From contig UQPV01000017.1 in the NCBI GenBank assembly GCA_900543035.1, forward strand, positions 1 through 43,867: 43,867 nucleotides of DNA, written 5' to 3'. The notes below the pieces were generated by a model, which saw only the letters and a program-made list of their open reading frames with translations, searched no databases and had not been told where the DNA came from. This document shows, one piece after another, positions 32,401 to 41,660 of the stretch. The DNA is from an uncultured Solobacterium sp. (GTDB lineage: Bacteria; Bacillota_I; Bacilli_A; Erysipelotrichales; Erysipelotrichaceae). Position numbers and translations under genes: made by a program. How positions within the stretch are numbered: the first letter of the stretch is position 1; every line of letters starts with the position of its first letter.

Positions 32401-35400
32401 GCTGATGACAGATGATGATCCGTTCCGCAACACTCCGTATCCGACCGATATTGATTGGGAAGGCACCATCTACAGCAACCGTACTGCAGATCGGGCATTT
32501 GACCATACATTCCAGATCGGAGACGGCGGATTCCATTCCGGCGGCGGAGATATCGGTAAAGCTTTGACCGTAGATTATGGTATGGCTTACCAGCTGGATA
32601 AGATCGAGTACTATCCGCGTGATGATGCTGGAAACGGCACCGTGACGCAGATGGAGATCGCGACCAGTATCGATGGCATTCACTGGAGCGAAGGACAGGT
32701 TTACACGTTTGCTCGTGACAACACGACGAAGACCGTAGAAATGGATGGCGTAACCGCACGTTATGTCCGTTTCATCCCGCGTGCCAGCGTTGGTAACTTC
32801 TTCTCTGCAAGCGAGATCCTTGTCTACAAAGTAGATGGTACAAATGGATCGATCGTCGGTGATGTTAACCATTCAGGTTCTCTGGATGAAAATGACCTGA
32901 CCTTCTATGAAAACTATATTGGTCTGATTCCAAGTGATTCTGACTTTGAGTACATTAAGGATTCTGGCGGAGATATCGATGGTAACGATATCATCGACGC
33001 ATACGACCTTTCTTATGTCGCTACACAGCTCAACGGTGGAATCTCTAATCCGGCTGACGGCGTCGATGGAAAGATCATGCTTGTTCCGGATAAGACGGAT
33101 ATCAAAGCTGGTGACACAGTGAATATCAGTATTTTCGGTATCGGACTGAAGAATGTCAATGCATTCTCTGTAGAGTTCCATCAAGATGATTCACTGTTTA
33201 CGGTGACAAATCCGGGTTCTGCATCTGTAAGCACTGCGTTCATGAGAAACTTCTCTAAATTACGCACGCATACGTCTGCTTCGGAGGGTATTGACAACTA
33301 CACCGTATTCACTAACCTCGGATTCCAGGATCTGATCAATGGCACAGGAACGATTGCAACGATCACGATTCAGGCAAATGCTGACTTTACCTGGGGCAAT
33401 GATCGTGTAGCAAGCAGCGCAACGCTGGTCGGACAGGATCTGAGTACCGTTGATGCGATCATCGATCTGACCGATAAGCCGGAAGCACCGGAAACAAGCA
33501 GCATCCTGACTCCGGGCAATGGCATCGAATCCATTACGTTTGACAACGAACATCTGACAAACTCTGATGGCAGCGAGCTGTGGCAGCAGGGCAACTGGCA
33601 GACGTTGCTGTTCGATGGCGCTACGAGCGGAAGTATGGCTGAGTTCAAGTGGTACTATGGTGCAGAACAAGATAACATTGGCCCAGAAGTCATGCTGCCG
33701 ACTGACTTCAATATCGATCTGGATGGCACAAGACACATCACGAACTTCACCGTATATGGTAGAACGAGCGGCAATGGTACGCTGCGTACCAGCCAGCTGG
33801 TCGCTTACAACGGCGATGAAGTTGTTTATGAGTCTGATGTAGTAGAGGGATCCACTCCGGTATTTGAGATCAATGCCGACGTAGACCGCATCGTATGGAC
33901 ACCGCTGACTTCTGATGGAAGAGCTACCGATACATCAACTGGATCTGAATATAACCGTATGCTTTCTCTGTTTGAGATCGAGATCGAAGAGGATGCAGCT
34001 GTTCCGGCAACTGGCATTACCTTTGATGAAACAAGCGTAAGCACGCTGTCTGTCGGTGACTTCGGTGAAGTATTCGCAACGGTCACACCGTCTAACGCAA
34101 CGAACCCGTTCTATCACATCGCCAGCGACAATGATGAAGTTGCTACTGTGACAGAAATTCCGATGGGTGATCACTACACTTATCTCGTTCAGGGCACTGG
34201 CGTAGGAACTGCTACGCTGACTGCAACAACTGAGGATGGCAAGCATACTGCGACATGGCAGATCAATGTCACGGACGAACTGAATACAGATCGTCTGATG
34301 GAGGAAATCGAAAAGGTCAACAGCCTGTATGAGAATCTGTATACCGAAGACAGCTGGGCCGCAGTGGAAGAAGCAGTAGCTGCTGCGCAGGCACTGATCG
34401 GTGATCCAAATACGACAAAGGCCGACATTGACAATGCGACGATCGCGATCATGAGCGCAGTTGACGCGCTGGAATTCAAGGGATCCAACGAGGATCAGCC
34501 GTCCAGCGAGAATCTGATCTCTCATGATGGCATGAGCATGTTCGATGAGTCCAGCTGCAGTGCAGTTGAACAGGAACATGCATCCAATGTCCTGGATGAC
34601 AACACGAACACGATCTGGCATTCGAACTATAACAGCGGATACACTCTGCCGCAGTGGTTCACGATCGATCAGGGCGGCACATACAACCTGGAGCAGGTAG
34701 ATTATCTGCCGCGTCAGGGTGGCAGCCACAACGGTATGGTCACGCATTATCGCATCGAGACCAGTCTGGATGGCGAGACCTTCACACCGATCGTTGAAGG
34801 TTATCTTGAAACCGACGGAAACTCCCTGAAAGATCCGACGACATTTAAAGAAATCAAATTCGACGCAACCGAAGCACGTTATGTACGCTTCATCGCCATC
34901 GAATCTCTTGGCGATACGCCGAACACGTATGCATCTTGCGCCGAGATGAACTTCTATGGCACGCTGGTATCTGCTCCTGGAGCTGATTTCTCTGATCTGC
35001 AGGATGCGATCGCAGCCGCAGATGCTCTGGATGCAGAAGATTACACGACTTCCAGCTGGGCAGCATTCGAAACGGTGCTGAACGCAGCGAAGGAACTGAC
35101 TGAGGAAAGCAGCGCTGAGCAGATCAGCAATGCGATCGCCAGCCTGAGCGCAGCACAGGCAGCCCTGGAAGCAAGAGCTTCTCAGGCATCCATCGATGCA
35201 CTGGCAGCGACGGTCGCTAACGCTGAAGCACTGAGAGATCAGTACACGAGCGAGGCATTTGCCGATGTCGATGCAGCGATTCAGGCAGCTAATGCGCTGA
35301 TCGCTGAACCGGCAGACGCTTCTTCCGCAGAAGTCGTTTCCGCAACGCTGAATATCTCTGTGGCAGTACAGAAACTGAACAACCAGCCGTCTACAGATAA

Positions 35401-36451
35401 GCTGAGAGCTAATCTGGAAGCGACCATCGCGTACGCGAAGGTGCAGGTAGAAGAAGCAGTCAATGCCCGTCCAGGAGCGATCGACGCAGTCAATGCAGCG
35501 ATCGAAGCCGGCGAAACGGTACTGGCTGATGAGAACGCGACGGCAGACGATTATAAGGAAGCCATCACGAACATCACGAAGGCCGTTCAGGAACTGTGGG
35601 ACATCGTCAGCAAGGATGAGCTGAACGCCGTGATCACAGAAGCAGAAGCAATTACTGCGGATGGATATACGGAAGACAGCTACAACAACCTGCAGAACGC
35701 CATCGCCGCAGCGAAGGAAGTAGCGGAAAATGATGACGCGACGACCAGCGAAGTGACCAACGCGATCACTTCCGTCCTGGATGCGATCGCCGGACTGGTA
35801 CGTGAAGGTCTGAACACTTCCGTACTGGAGAACTGGATCGAAACGGTAGAACAGATGGTAGCGAACATTGATGACTATCGTCCGTCCACCGTAGTTGGTC
35901 TGGAAGACAAGCTGAATGAGGCGAAGGAAGTCCTGGCCAATGCCACGACGCAGGAAGAGATCGATGAGGCAGCACAGACGCTGATGGAAGCAGCGCTGAA
36001 TGCCCGCACGAAGGCCGATGTCGAGGCGCTGGCGGCAGCGATCGCACAGGCAGAAGCGCTTGATCTGAGCAAGTACACACCGGCAAGCGCACAGGCAGTG
36101 AAGAATGCGTTGGCTAACGCAAAGGCACTGCTGGCAGATCCTGAAGCAGATCAGGATACGGTCGATGGCATGACCAACGCTCTGTTGAGCGCGATCGACA
36201 ACCTGCAGGATGTCACGACCACACCTGGCGGAAGCACGGATGAACCGGGAACGACGCCGGATGATGGAAACACTGATACAGACAACAATGGCGAGAGCGG
36301 CACTGGAGCTGGCAACGGCGGAACCCAGACGAATGGATCTGGTACCGCGGCTGAGAACAGCACGGTCGGATTCGCGGCAATGTCTGTTGTTGCACTGGGC
36401 GCACTGGCAGCGGCATTCAAGAAGAGAAACACGCTGAAGAAGGACCGCTAA
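29486..36451 (+). CDS. Giant secreted GH31 glycosidase with discoidin, dockerin, cohesin-like, Big_2 and FIVAR modules
   Basis: A 2321-residue exported protein; signal peptide about 1-30. The GH31 catalytic part spans about 40-830, with nucleophile Asp446 (VKTDVAWVG) and acid/base Asp497 (WTGDQSG). Order after it: F5/8 discoidin (about 980-1122), dockerin-like pair of calcium loops (GDVNHSGSLDENDL and GDIDGNDIIDAYDL, about 1125-1188), cohesin-like domain (about 1195-1330), a second beta-sandwich (1345-1500), Big_2 (1505-1595), FIVAR, another discoidin (1672-1828), several FIVAR repeats to about 2243, a Gly/Thr linker, and a C-terminal hydrophobic helix with basic tail but no LPXTG. The layout resembles mucin-active clostridial enzymes; GH31 alpha-N-acetylgalactosaminidase is a plausible but unproven activity. 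The likely ribosome site AAAGG is 17 bases from the ATG, unusually far. Confidence 0.9.
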   Translation: MSKLFERIGKTTLAIALALPTLSTGVTVFANDENTESQTDAGTETSASYPAAQDGYTYVSSVASVSQEANDVTLTLEAGERIRFRFLEGNVFRMYMAAPGEEFQEYPTPNSSDHSATITNKTDADYYTDYKVEPQLIEDDSTVTMIAEGGITITVDKATAMMTVTNAQGETVIKEAAPIQYRNGSTIQTLATSPDEYFYGGGTQNGRFSHKGEVINITNSNNWVDGGVASPNPFYWSTNGYGVVRNTWKPGAYDFTSDETITTTHNEERFDAYFFVDDSAAGILKDYYELTGNPVELPEYAWYLGHLNCYNRDYWLEVDEGTRGAVKLGDKWYRESQTDNGGERETLNNDDNISARAIIDEYEDYDMPFGWFLPNDGYGCGYGQTDSFQGDIDNLQAFADYAISKGVQTGLWTQSNLWPADPDNPQKGERYIYAEVDAGVHAVKTDVAWVGAGYSMALNGISVAYDAITSRSGMKPTIVTLDGWAGTQRYGGIWTGDQSGGQWEYIRFHIPTYIGTSLSGQPNIGSDMDGIFGGGDPTIWTRDFQWKTFTTYMLDMDGWGSNQKSPWAMGQDGTSINRAYLKLKAQLMPYINTISHEGTAAGGLPMIRAMFLEEENEYTLGTATQYQYMFGDNFLVAPIYQDTAADEDGNDIRNDIYLPSTSDVWIDYFTGEQYRGGQILNYFDAPIWKLPLFVKNGSIVPMYPENNNPEAITETNPNGLDDSQRIVEFWPAGSTEFEAYEDDGKTLGGASATTLYTSVVDGDTATLTANKTIGQYTDMTHERSTEFIVNVSQEPTAVTGSVAGQDVTFTKVDSMKALEEAEGNVYFYDPSPSVYVTQFADEGSSIADLDATSTPKLYVKSGAKTNISEYDFQVVVEGFANEQTLPANELDEALTVPANLREVDKSDDYITVGWDAVDGINAYDIEVDGTVFNNIEATTYTQDDLMFSTEHTYRVRSVSADGHYSNWSEPIMLMTDDDPFRNTPYPTDIDWEGTIYSNRTADRAFDHTFQIGDGGFHSGGGDIGKALTVDYGMAYQLDKIEYYPRDDAGNGTVTQMEIATSIDGIHWSEGQVYTFARDNTTKTVEMDGVTARYVRFIPRASVGNFFSASEILVYKVDGTNGSIVGDVNHSGSLDENDLTFYENYIGLIPSDSDFEYIKDSGGDIDGNDIIDAYDLSYVATQLNGGISNPADGVDGKIMLVPDKTDIKAGDTVNISIFGIGLKNVNAFSVEFHQDDSLFTVTNPGSASVSTAFMRNFSKLRTHTSASEGIDNYTVFTNLGFQDLINGTGTIATITIQANADFTWGNDRVASSATLVGQDLSTVDAIIDLTDKPEAPETSSILTPGNGIESITFDNEHLTNSDGSELWQQGNWQTLLFDGATSGSMAEFKWYYGAEQDNIGPEVMLPTDFNIDLDGTRHITNFTVYGRTSGNGTLRTSQLVAYNGDEVVYESDVVEGSTPVFEINADVDRIVWTPLTSDGRATDTSTGSEYNRMLSLFEIEIEEDAAVPATGITFDETSVSTLSVGDFGEVFATVTPSNATNPFYHIASDNDEVATVTEIPMGDHYTYLVQGTGVGTATLTATTEDGKHTATWQINVTDELNTDRLMEEIEKVNSLYENLYTEDSWAAVEEAVAAAQALIGDPNTTKADIDNATIAIMSAVDALEFKGSNEDQPSSENLISHDGMSMFDESSCSAVEQEHASNVLDDNTNTIWHSNYNSGYTLPQWFTIDQGGTYNLEQVDYLPRQGGSHNGMVTHYRIETSLDGETFTPIVEGYLETDGNSLKDPTTFKEIKFDATEARYVRFIAIESLGDTPNTYASCAEMNFYGTLVSAPGADFSDLQDAIAAADALDAEDYTTSSWAAFETVLNAAKELTEESSAEQISNAIASLSAAQAALEARASQASIDALAATVANAEALRDQYTSEAFADVDAAIQAANALIAEPADASSAEVVSATLNISVAVQKLNNQPSTDKLRANLEATIAYAKVQVEEAVNARPGAIDAVNAAIEAGETVLADENATADDYKEAITNITKAVQELWDIVSKDELNAVITEAEAITADGYTEDSYNNLQNAIAAAKEVAENDDATTSEVTNAITSVLDAIAGLVREGLNTSVLENWIETVEQMVANIDDYRPSTVVGLEDKLNEAKEVLANATTQEEIDEAAQTLMEAALNARTKADVEALAAAIAQAEALDLSKYTPASAQAVKNALANAKALLADPEADQDTVDGMTNALLSAIDNLQDVTTTPGGSTDEPGTTPDDGNTDTDNNGESGTGAGNGGTQTNGSGTAAENSTVGFAAMSVVALGALAAAFKKRNTLKKDR

Positions 36452-36475
36452 ACGCGTAACCAGAAGATCACGACC

Positions 36476-36500
36476 AAAGGGTGACGCAAGTCACCCTTTC
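36476..36500 (+). terminator. Strong hairpin after the GH31 gene
   Basis: AAAGGGTGAC-gcaa-GTCACCCTTT, a perfect ten-base stem 24 bases after the stop. The T tract is only the stem's own TTT, so termination may be partial. Confidence 0.65.
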
Positions 36501-36529
36501 ATTACAATGACATGATTGGAGCAATGTTT

Positions 36530-36997
36530 ATGAAACGAATGATGGCAGTATGCATGAGCCTGTTCCTGCTGCTGGTGAGCGGATGCAGCGAAAGCCGGAC
36601 ATATCCGCAGATCACACTTGATCCGGGCAATGGCGAGGTGAAGAGCATCTCTTTGGATGATGCGATCGCCAAGAAAGATGATGGCGAGAACTTCCTGCTC
36701 ATCATCACGCAGACGTATTGCGGATATTGCATGGACTTTTTCGCAGAGTCGGATGCGTATACGCAGGAAGCAGGGATCACCTTGTGGTGCGTGACGCTGG
36801 ATAAGGAAGAGTACAGCGAGGAACAGAACCTGACGCTCGTCCATGACAACTTCGGGGACTTCAGCTCTACGCCGTCACTGTATTACATCGGCGAAGGAGA
36901 GACGCAGGACACGCTGCTGTCCAGCGAGGAAGAGGTGAGCCTGGAAAGCTATCAGACATGGCTGCAGGAGAACCATATCATCGAGGAGGATGAATGA
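36530..36997 (+). CDS. Thioredoxin-fold lipoprotein with CGYC motif
   Basis: A 155-residue exported lipoprotein with the lipobox LLVSGC near residue 18. The mature part has a thioredoxin-like strand followed by TYCGYCMDFF, a CxxC redox pair, and later STPSLYYIGEG, where the Pro fits the conserved cis-proline of the fold. It probably reduces or forms disulfides at the outer face of the membrane. The start at 36530 has GGAG eight bases upstream; the Met codons at 36512 and 36524 are too close to or before it. The next lipoprotein gene begins one base after its stop. Confidence 0.8.
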   Translation: MKRMMAVCMSLFLLLVSGCSESRTYPQITLDPGNGEVKSISLDDAIAKKDDGENFLLIITQTYCGYCMDFFAESDAYTQEAGITLWCVTLDKEEYSEEQNLTLVHDNFGDFSSTPSLYYIGEGETQDTLLSSEEEVSLESYQTWLQENHIIEEDE

Positions 36998-36998
36998 G

Positions 36999-37496
36999 AT
37001 GAGATACAGGAAGCTGACGATATTGATGGCACCGGTGCTGTTCGTGTCTACGCTGGGCGGATGCAGCAATACGCCGAAAGCGGACATGATGATGCACTGC
37101 ACCTATGAGCAGACGATCGATGCGATGACCTATACGAGCTCCGCGGATTTCACCTATGTAGGAGAAACCGGACAGATGCTCACCGGAGAGATCACGCATC
37201 AGTATGAGGGCTATCCGAAAGATGAGGCGAGCAACACCGTGCTGACCGATATGGCAGTAAGAGCGAGCGCGCTCTCTGAGACCGATGGGGTGAGCATAGA
37301 GCTGAATCGGACCGACACCGGGTTTGGCAGCAATGAGACATGGGACTACACGAAGATCGATATCGAGGAGATCCCGTATGTGGACGAGCTGCAGGGAGAG
37401 TTCATCGACAAGAACCGCGGATATTATTCGCAGGACATGGCGAAGGACTACTACGAAGGACAGAACTATGGGTGCAGCGTGAGCGATATCCACTGA
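36999..37496 (+). CDS. Small lipoprotein of unknown function
   Basis: A 165-residue exported lipoprotein with lipobox TLGGC after a short basic and hydrophobic signal. The mature part is acidic, rich in Tyr and Thr, and resembles small YehR-like lipoproteins in its length and TYEQTIDAMTY-type opening, but no family is firmly recognised. GAGGAGG is nine bases before the ATG at 36999, while an in-frame ATG at 36990 abuts it. Translationally coupled to the thioredoxin-like lipoprotein, so the two may work together. Confidence 0.7.
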   Translation: MRYRKLTILMAPVLFVSTLGGCSNTPKADMMMHCTYEQTIDAMTYTSSADFTYVGETGQMLTGEITHQYEGYPKDEASNTVLTDMAVRASALSETDGVSIELNRTDTGFGSNETWDYTKIDIEEIPYVDELQGEFIDKNRGYYSQDMAKDYYEGQNYGCSVSDIH

Positions 37497-37532
37497 CATG
37501 GACATGCTTCATGAATGAGCAGGAGAAATAGT

Positions 37533-40500
37533 ATGAAAAGAGTATTTAAGATCATGTTGAGCCTGCTCGTCATCCTTTCGGGGATCACGGTAACGACGAG
37601 CATGACGGCGACACCAGTCATCGCGCGGACGGTGGGAGACTATACCTACACCGACAACAGCGATGGGACGGTGACGATCACCAACTATGGCGGATCAGAA
37701 AGAGATCTGACGATCCCGGAGGAGCTGGACGGGAAGACGGTCAGTGCGATCGGATACGCGGCATTCGCGGAATGCCGGAGCCTGGAGAGCGTGATCGTGC
37801 CGGAGACGGTGACGAGGCTGCAGGACTATGCGTTCTCGCAGTGCACGAGCCTGATCAGCATCGAACTTCCGGAGAGCATCGTGTCCCTGGGCAGGGGCAT
37901 CTTCAAGAACTGCATCCTGTTGGAGGATGTGAACATCCCGGCCTCGCTGACGACGGTGGCACAGGAGATGTTCGCAGGCTGCACGAGCCTCAGTGAGATC
38001 ACGATCCCGCAGAGCATCCGTTCGATCGGGGACAGCGCGTTCAGCGACTGCAGCGGACTGACACAGATCACGCTGCCGGAAAACGTGACATCGATCGGCA
38101 GCGCATCATTCCGTTCCTGCGTGAACCTGGAACAGATCAAATTATCAGATCGGATCACGACGATCGGCAACAACGCGTTCGCGGAATGCTATGAGCTGGG
38201 AAGCATCGCGTTCCCGGAAACGCTGCGGCAGATCGGTCAGAGCGCGTTCTTGAACTGCATCGGCCTGCAGGAGATCACGCTGCCTGAATCGATCACGAAC
38301 CTGGGGTATTCGGTATTCTCCGGATGCAGCTCATTGAGCGAGGTGAACCTGCCTTCCAACCTGCAGTCGATCCCGGACTCAGCGTTCAGCGCGTGCAGCT
38401 CCCTGCAGCATATCGAGCTGCCGGAGAGCATCACTTCGGTAGGGGCATCCGCGTTTGCGGCATGCATCGCGCTGAGCGACATCGAGCTGCCGGAAAGCGT
38501 GACGACGATCGGCAGCGGCATCTTCAACGATTGCGACAGCCTGGTGAGCGTGGAGCTTCCAGAAGATCTTGAGATGATTCCCAGCGAGGCGTTTCGGTAT
38601 TGTGACAATTTGAAGAAAGTGATCGTACCGACAGGGGTCAGCGAGGTCGGCAACAACGCGTTCGCAGATTGCCCATCGTTAGAAACGGTGTTCTTGCCCA
38701 GCTCGATCGCACGAGACAAATTTGGCTCCACAGTATTTTATAATTCACCGAACGTGGTGCTGTATGTGGTGAATGGATCGGGAGCATATTCCTATGCAGT
38801 AAACTCACGATTAGCGTATGTGGTACTGAGCGATGAGATCACGATGGAAGCAGATGAGATCACGATGCAGGTCGGAGAAAATCGCGAGATGACGGTCATG
38901 AGAAGAAGTTATGCGGTGGTCAATAATGCTAGTTTGACATGGACTTCGACTGATGATGAGGTGGCTTCTGTCGAAAACGGCGTGATCACGGCGAAGAGCG
39001 GTGGCGAGGCGGTCATTACCGCAGAGCTTCCTGACGGCGCGCAGGCTAAGGTTACGGTACATGTAGATGATCGAAAGTTACCGATCACTGCAGTCGAGCT
39101 GAACGAGACCGAGCTGGAAATGGATGTCAATACACGTAAAGGATTAAAAGCGACGATCGTACCAAGCAATACGACAGACAGCAAGATCCTGAGCTGGGAG
39201 AGCGAGGATCCGACGATCGCGCTCGTGAGCGCGACCGGCAATGTGACGGCGAAGGGTCCGGGCACGACGACGATCACGGTGCGTGCCGAGAACGGCGTGA
39301 GCGCGTCATGTGAAGTGACGGTCAACAGCCCGATCACCTCGGTCCGTCTGAGCCAGACGCGGATGACGCTGGAGGCAGGAACGAGCCAGCAGCTGCGCGC
39401 GATGATCGAGCCGGTCGATACGACCGATGATACGACGCTGACGTGGATGTCGACGGTACCTTCTGTTGCCACAGTAGACCAGGAAGGCAACGTGACCGCA
39501 TTGCGTGAAGGATATGCAATTATTCGGGTAGAAACGGTCAATGGAATCAGTACGACATGTCGAGTAGAAGTGGTCGAGACCCAGGAAGTGCCGATCACAG
39601 GCGTGAGCCTGGATCAGGAGAGCATGACGCTCACCGAAGGAGAGAGCGGCACGCTGAATGCGACGATCATCCCGGGCGATACGACCGATGACCGCACGCT
39701 CATCTGGAGCAGCGATGCGCCGGAAGTCGCGGTGGTCAACGATGGCGAGGTCACTGCCATCGCACCAGGCACAGCGACGATCACAGTAACGACGAGCAAT
39801 GGCAAGAGCGACAGCTGCATCGTGACCGTAGAGCCAAGAGAAATCGAGATCATCAGCGTGGGCCTGGATCACAGCGAGCTGACGATGAAGGCAGGACGTG
39901 AGACGACGCTGAATGCGACGATCAATCCTGCGGATACGACGATGAGCAAGGAGCTGAGCTGGAGCACATCGAACGCGGAAGTGGCGACGGTGGAAGACGG
40001 CGTGGTCCGCGCAGTGGCAGAAGGCGACGCAGTGATCAGCGTGACGACGGTGAACGGCAAGCGCGCAGAATGCGTGGTGCATGTGTTCGAGGTATCGCTG
40101 GATGCGCTGAATGATACGATCGCCAGAGCAGAACAGCTGGATGATGAAGAAAGCTACACGGCAAGCAGCTATGCGGCATTCACGCAGGCATTAGAAGAAG
40201 CAAGAGCAACGGCAGCGGACGAAGAAGCGCTGCAGGCAGATGTGGATGCGGCGCAGCAGAAGCTGGAGAGCGCCATCGCAGGACTGATCGAGAGAGCGGA
40301 CAGCGCGACGATGGAACGATTGGCAGAGCTGGCAGCGGCAGGCAGCGAGCTGGAAGGAAGCTACAGCGAGGAAGAGTTTGCCGAGATGAAGGCAGCGATC
40401 GAGACGGCGGAAACGCTGTTGGAGAAGGATGCGGCAGAAGTGAGCGAAGCGGAAGCGACGGCAGCGGTCAGCGCCCTGGAAGAAGCTGGAAACGGACTGA

Positions 40501-41150
40501 AGGTGCTGGATGCGCAGAAAGCGCTGGCAGAAGCCATCACAGACGGACAGGAGATCTTGAGCGGAGATGTGAGCATCTATGAACCAGCAGGCGTGGAAGC
40601 GCTGAGGAACGCAGTGAGCGCGGCACAGGCCGTGCTGGAGAGCGGAACGGAAGATATCGAAACGCTGAATGCGGCAGCAGACAGCGTGCGCCAGGCGATC
40701 AGCGAGCTGAAGGTGCAGGAGCCGGAAGCAGCAGACAAGAGCTTCCTGCAGCTGTTCTATGACGCGGTGAAGGGAACCGGATCCGAAGGATATACGGCAG
40801 AGAGCTATGAAGCGTTCGCCGCAGCGCTGGGAGAAGCAGCGACGGTGCTGAACGATGACGCAGCGAGCCAGGAAGATGTAGACGCGGCAGCGGAAGCGCT
40901 GATCCGTGCATACAGCGAACTGGAGCGTGAGGCACAGACCGACTACAGCGGACTGGACTTCGAGATCGAGTATGCGAAGAGCATGCTGGAGAACGAAGGG
41001 GAGTACTACGAGAGCGATATGGACGCAGTGCGCGAGGTGCTGGCAGAAGCAGAGGCACTGCGAGAGGAAGCGTCCGGACAGGATGAAGTGGATCAGATGG
41101 TGAAAGCGATGAGAGAGCTTCGCCTGAGCATCCGCAAGCGTCCGCAGTAA
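37533..41150 (+). CDS. Secreted BspA-type leucine-rich repeat protein with Big_2 and FIVAR-like modules
   Basis: A 1205-residue secreted protein; signal peptide about 1-31 (cleavage after VIA). Residues about 60-400 hold roughly 14 BspA-type repeats of 23 residues (pattern IxLPESVTSIGxxAFxxCxxL), a fold used for binding host proteins. Five Big_2 Ig-like domains follow (about 430-850), each with WxSxDPxVAxV and GxATITV strands, then at least four helical FIVAR-like repeats rich in Ala and Glu to the end. There is no C-terminal membrane helix or LPXTG motif, so it is released or held non-covalently. AGGAG lies seven bases before the ATG. It follows two lipoprotein genes after a 36-base gap and may be in their operon. 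It is likely an adhesin. Confidence 0.88.
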   Translation: MKRVFKIMLSLLVILSGITVTTSMTATPVIARTVGDYTYTDNSDGTVTITNYGGSERDLTIPEELDGKTVSAIGYAAFAECRSLESVIVPETVTRLQDYAFSQCTSLISIELPESIVSLGRGIFKNCILLEDVNIPASLTTVAQEMFAGCTSLSEITIPQSIRSIGDSAFSDCSGLTQITLPENVTSIGSASFRSCVNLEQIKLSDRITTIGNNAFAECYELGSIAFPETLRQIGQSAFLNCIGLQEITLPESITNLGYSVFSGCSSLSEVNLPSNLQSIPDSAFSACSSLQHIELPESITSVGASAFAACIALSDIELPESVTTIGSGIFNDCDSLVSVELPEDLEMIPSEAFRYCDNLKKVIVPTGVSEVGNNAFADCPSLETVFLPSSIARDKFGSTVFYNSPNVVLYVVNGSGAYSYAVNSRLAYVVLSDEITMEADEITMQVGENREMTVMRRSYAVVNNASLTWTSTDDEVASVENGVITAKSGGEAVITAELPDGAQAKVTVHVDDRKLPITAVELNETELEMDVNTRKGLKATIVPSNTTDSKILSWESEDPTIALVSATGNVTAKGPGTTTITVRAENGVSASCEVTVNSPITSVRLSQTRMTLEAGTSQQLRAMIEPVDTTDDTTLTWMSTVPSVATVDQEGNVTALREGYAIIRVETVNGISTTCRVEVVETQEVPITGVSLDQESMTLTEGESGTLNATIIPGDTTDDRTLIWSSDAPEVAVVNDGEVTAIAPGTATITVTTSNGKSDSCIVTVEPREIEIISVGLDHSELTMKAGRETTLNATINPADTTMSKELSWSTSNAEVATVEDGVVRAVAEGDAVISVTTVNGKRAECVVHVFEVSLDALNDTIARAEQLDDEESYTASSYAAFTQALEEARATAADEEALQADVDAAQQKLESAIAGLIERADSATMERLAELAAAGSELEGSYSEEEFAEMKAAIETAETLLEKDAAEVSEAEATAAVSALEEAGNGLKVLDAQKALAEAITDGQEILSGDVSIYEPAGVEALRNAVSAAQAVLESGTEDIETLNAAADSVRQAISELKVQEPEAADKSFLQLFYDAVKGTGSEGYTAESYEAFAAALGEAATVLNDDAASQEDVDAAAEALIRAYSELEREAQTDYSGLDFEIEYAKSMLENEGEYYESDMDAVREVLAEAEALREEASGQDEVDQMVKAMRELRLSIRKRPQ

Positions 41151-41161
41151 ACGGTGCGCAC

Positions 41162-41237
41162 AAGGCTCATTTCCCAATGGGAGATGGGCCTTTTTCTGAA
41201 TTGTGCATGAAAACATCATCAAGCGATGATTTTTAAT
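41162..41237 (+). terminator. Two successive intrinsic terminators after the LRR gene
   Basis: First, a 14-base stem (41162-41175 with 41179-41192, two G-T pairs) and five Ts. Second, ATCATC-aagc-GATGAT with TTTT (41215-41234). Double termination fits strong transcription of the surface gene. Confidence 0.8.
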
Positions 41238-41265
41238 TGCAACTTCGTCCCTTTGATAGTAAAAT
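41237..41265 (+). promoter_or_regulatory. Promoter of the small membrane protein gene
   Basis: TTGCAA (41237-41242), 17 bases, TAAAAT (41260-41265), just after the second terminator. Confidence 0.75.
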
Positions 41266-41298
41266 AAAAACATACGCAGAAAAGAGAGGAAGAGTATC

Positions 41299-41586
41299 AT
41301 GAAAAAAGATAAAGAAACGAAAAAGAGAAGGTTCAAGGCAGGAAACGGCAGTCTCGCCTTCTATATCATGGCGGTCATTTTCCTGCTGCTGGGCATCTAC
41401 GCCGGCATTTCCAGCTACATGTCACTGGCACAGACCGCTGAAAGCTATGGCGTGGCCATGACGGATGTGATGAGCTCCATGATCTATTCTATCGTGTCAT
41501 CCATTGCTCCTTATTTTGGATTCGGCTGCATCCTTTACGGTATCGGCGTGATCCTCAAGAAGCTTCCTGTTCAGGGAGAAGAGTAA
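41299..41586 (+). CDS. Small two-helix membrane protein of unknown function
   Basis: A 95-residue protein with a strongly basic N terminus (MKKDKETKKRRFK) and two hydrophobic helices (about 20-41 and 63-88), so both ends probably face the cytoplasm. No family is recognised. It has its own promoter, AGAGAGGAAG as ribosome site, and a terminator after it. Confidence 0.7.
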   Translation: MKKDKETKKRRFKAGNGSLAFYIMAVIFLLLGIYAGISSYMSLAQTAESYGVAMTDVMSSMIYSIVSSIAPYFGFGCILYGIGVILKKLPVQGEE

Positions 41587-41591
41587 GAAAA

Positions 41592-41626
41592 GCGCTGCGG
41601 GATACAGATGCCTGCAGCTTTTTTAT
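41592..41626 (+). terminator. Probable terminator before rimO
   Basis: GCTGC-GGG...CCTGCAGC with one mismatch, then six Ts. Confidence 0.65.
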
Positions 41627-41660
41627 CAAAGCGATTGACGCGGAAAGGAAGATCAGATCA

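Noticed and set aside
36476..36499. Operator for the downstream lipoprotein genes
   Set aside because: The perfect hairpin directly after a stop codon is better explained as a terminator, though its T tract is short.
37650..38740. Possible CRISPR or DNA-level repeat array in the LRR gene
   Set aside because: The periodicity of about 69 bases is that of 23-residue protein repeats within one frame; there are no spacers or identical repeats.
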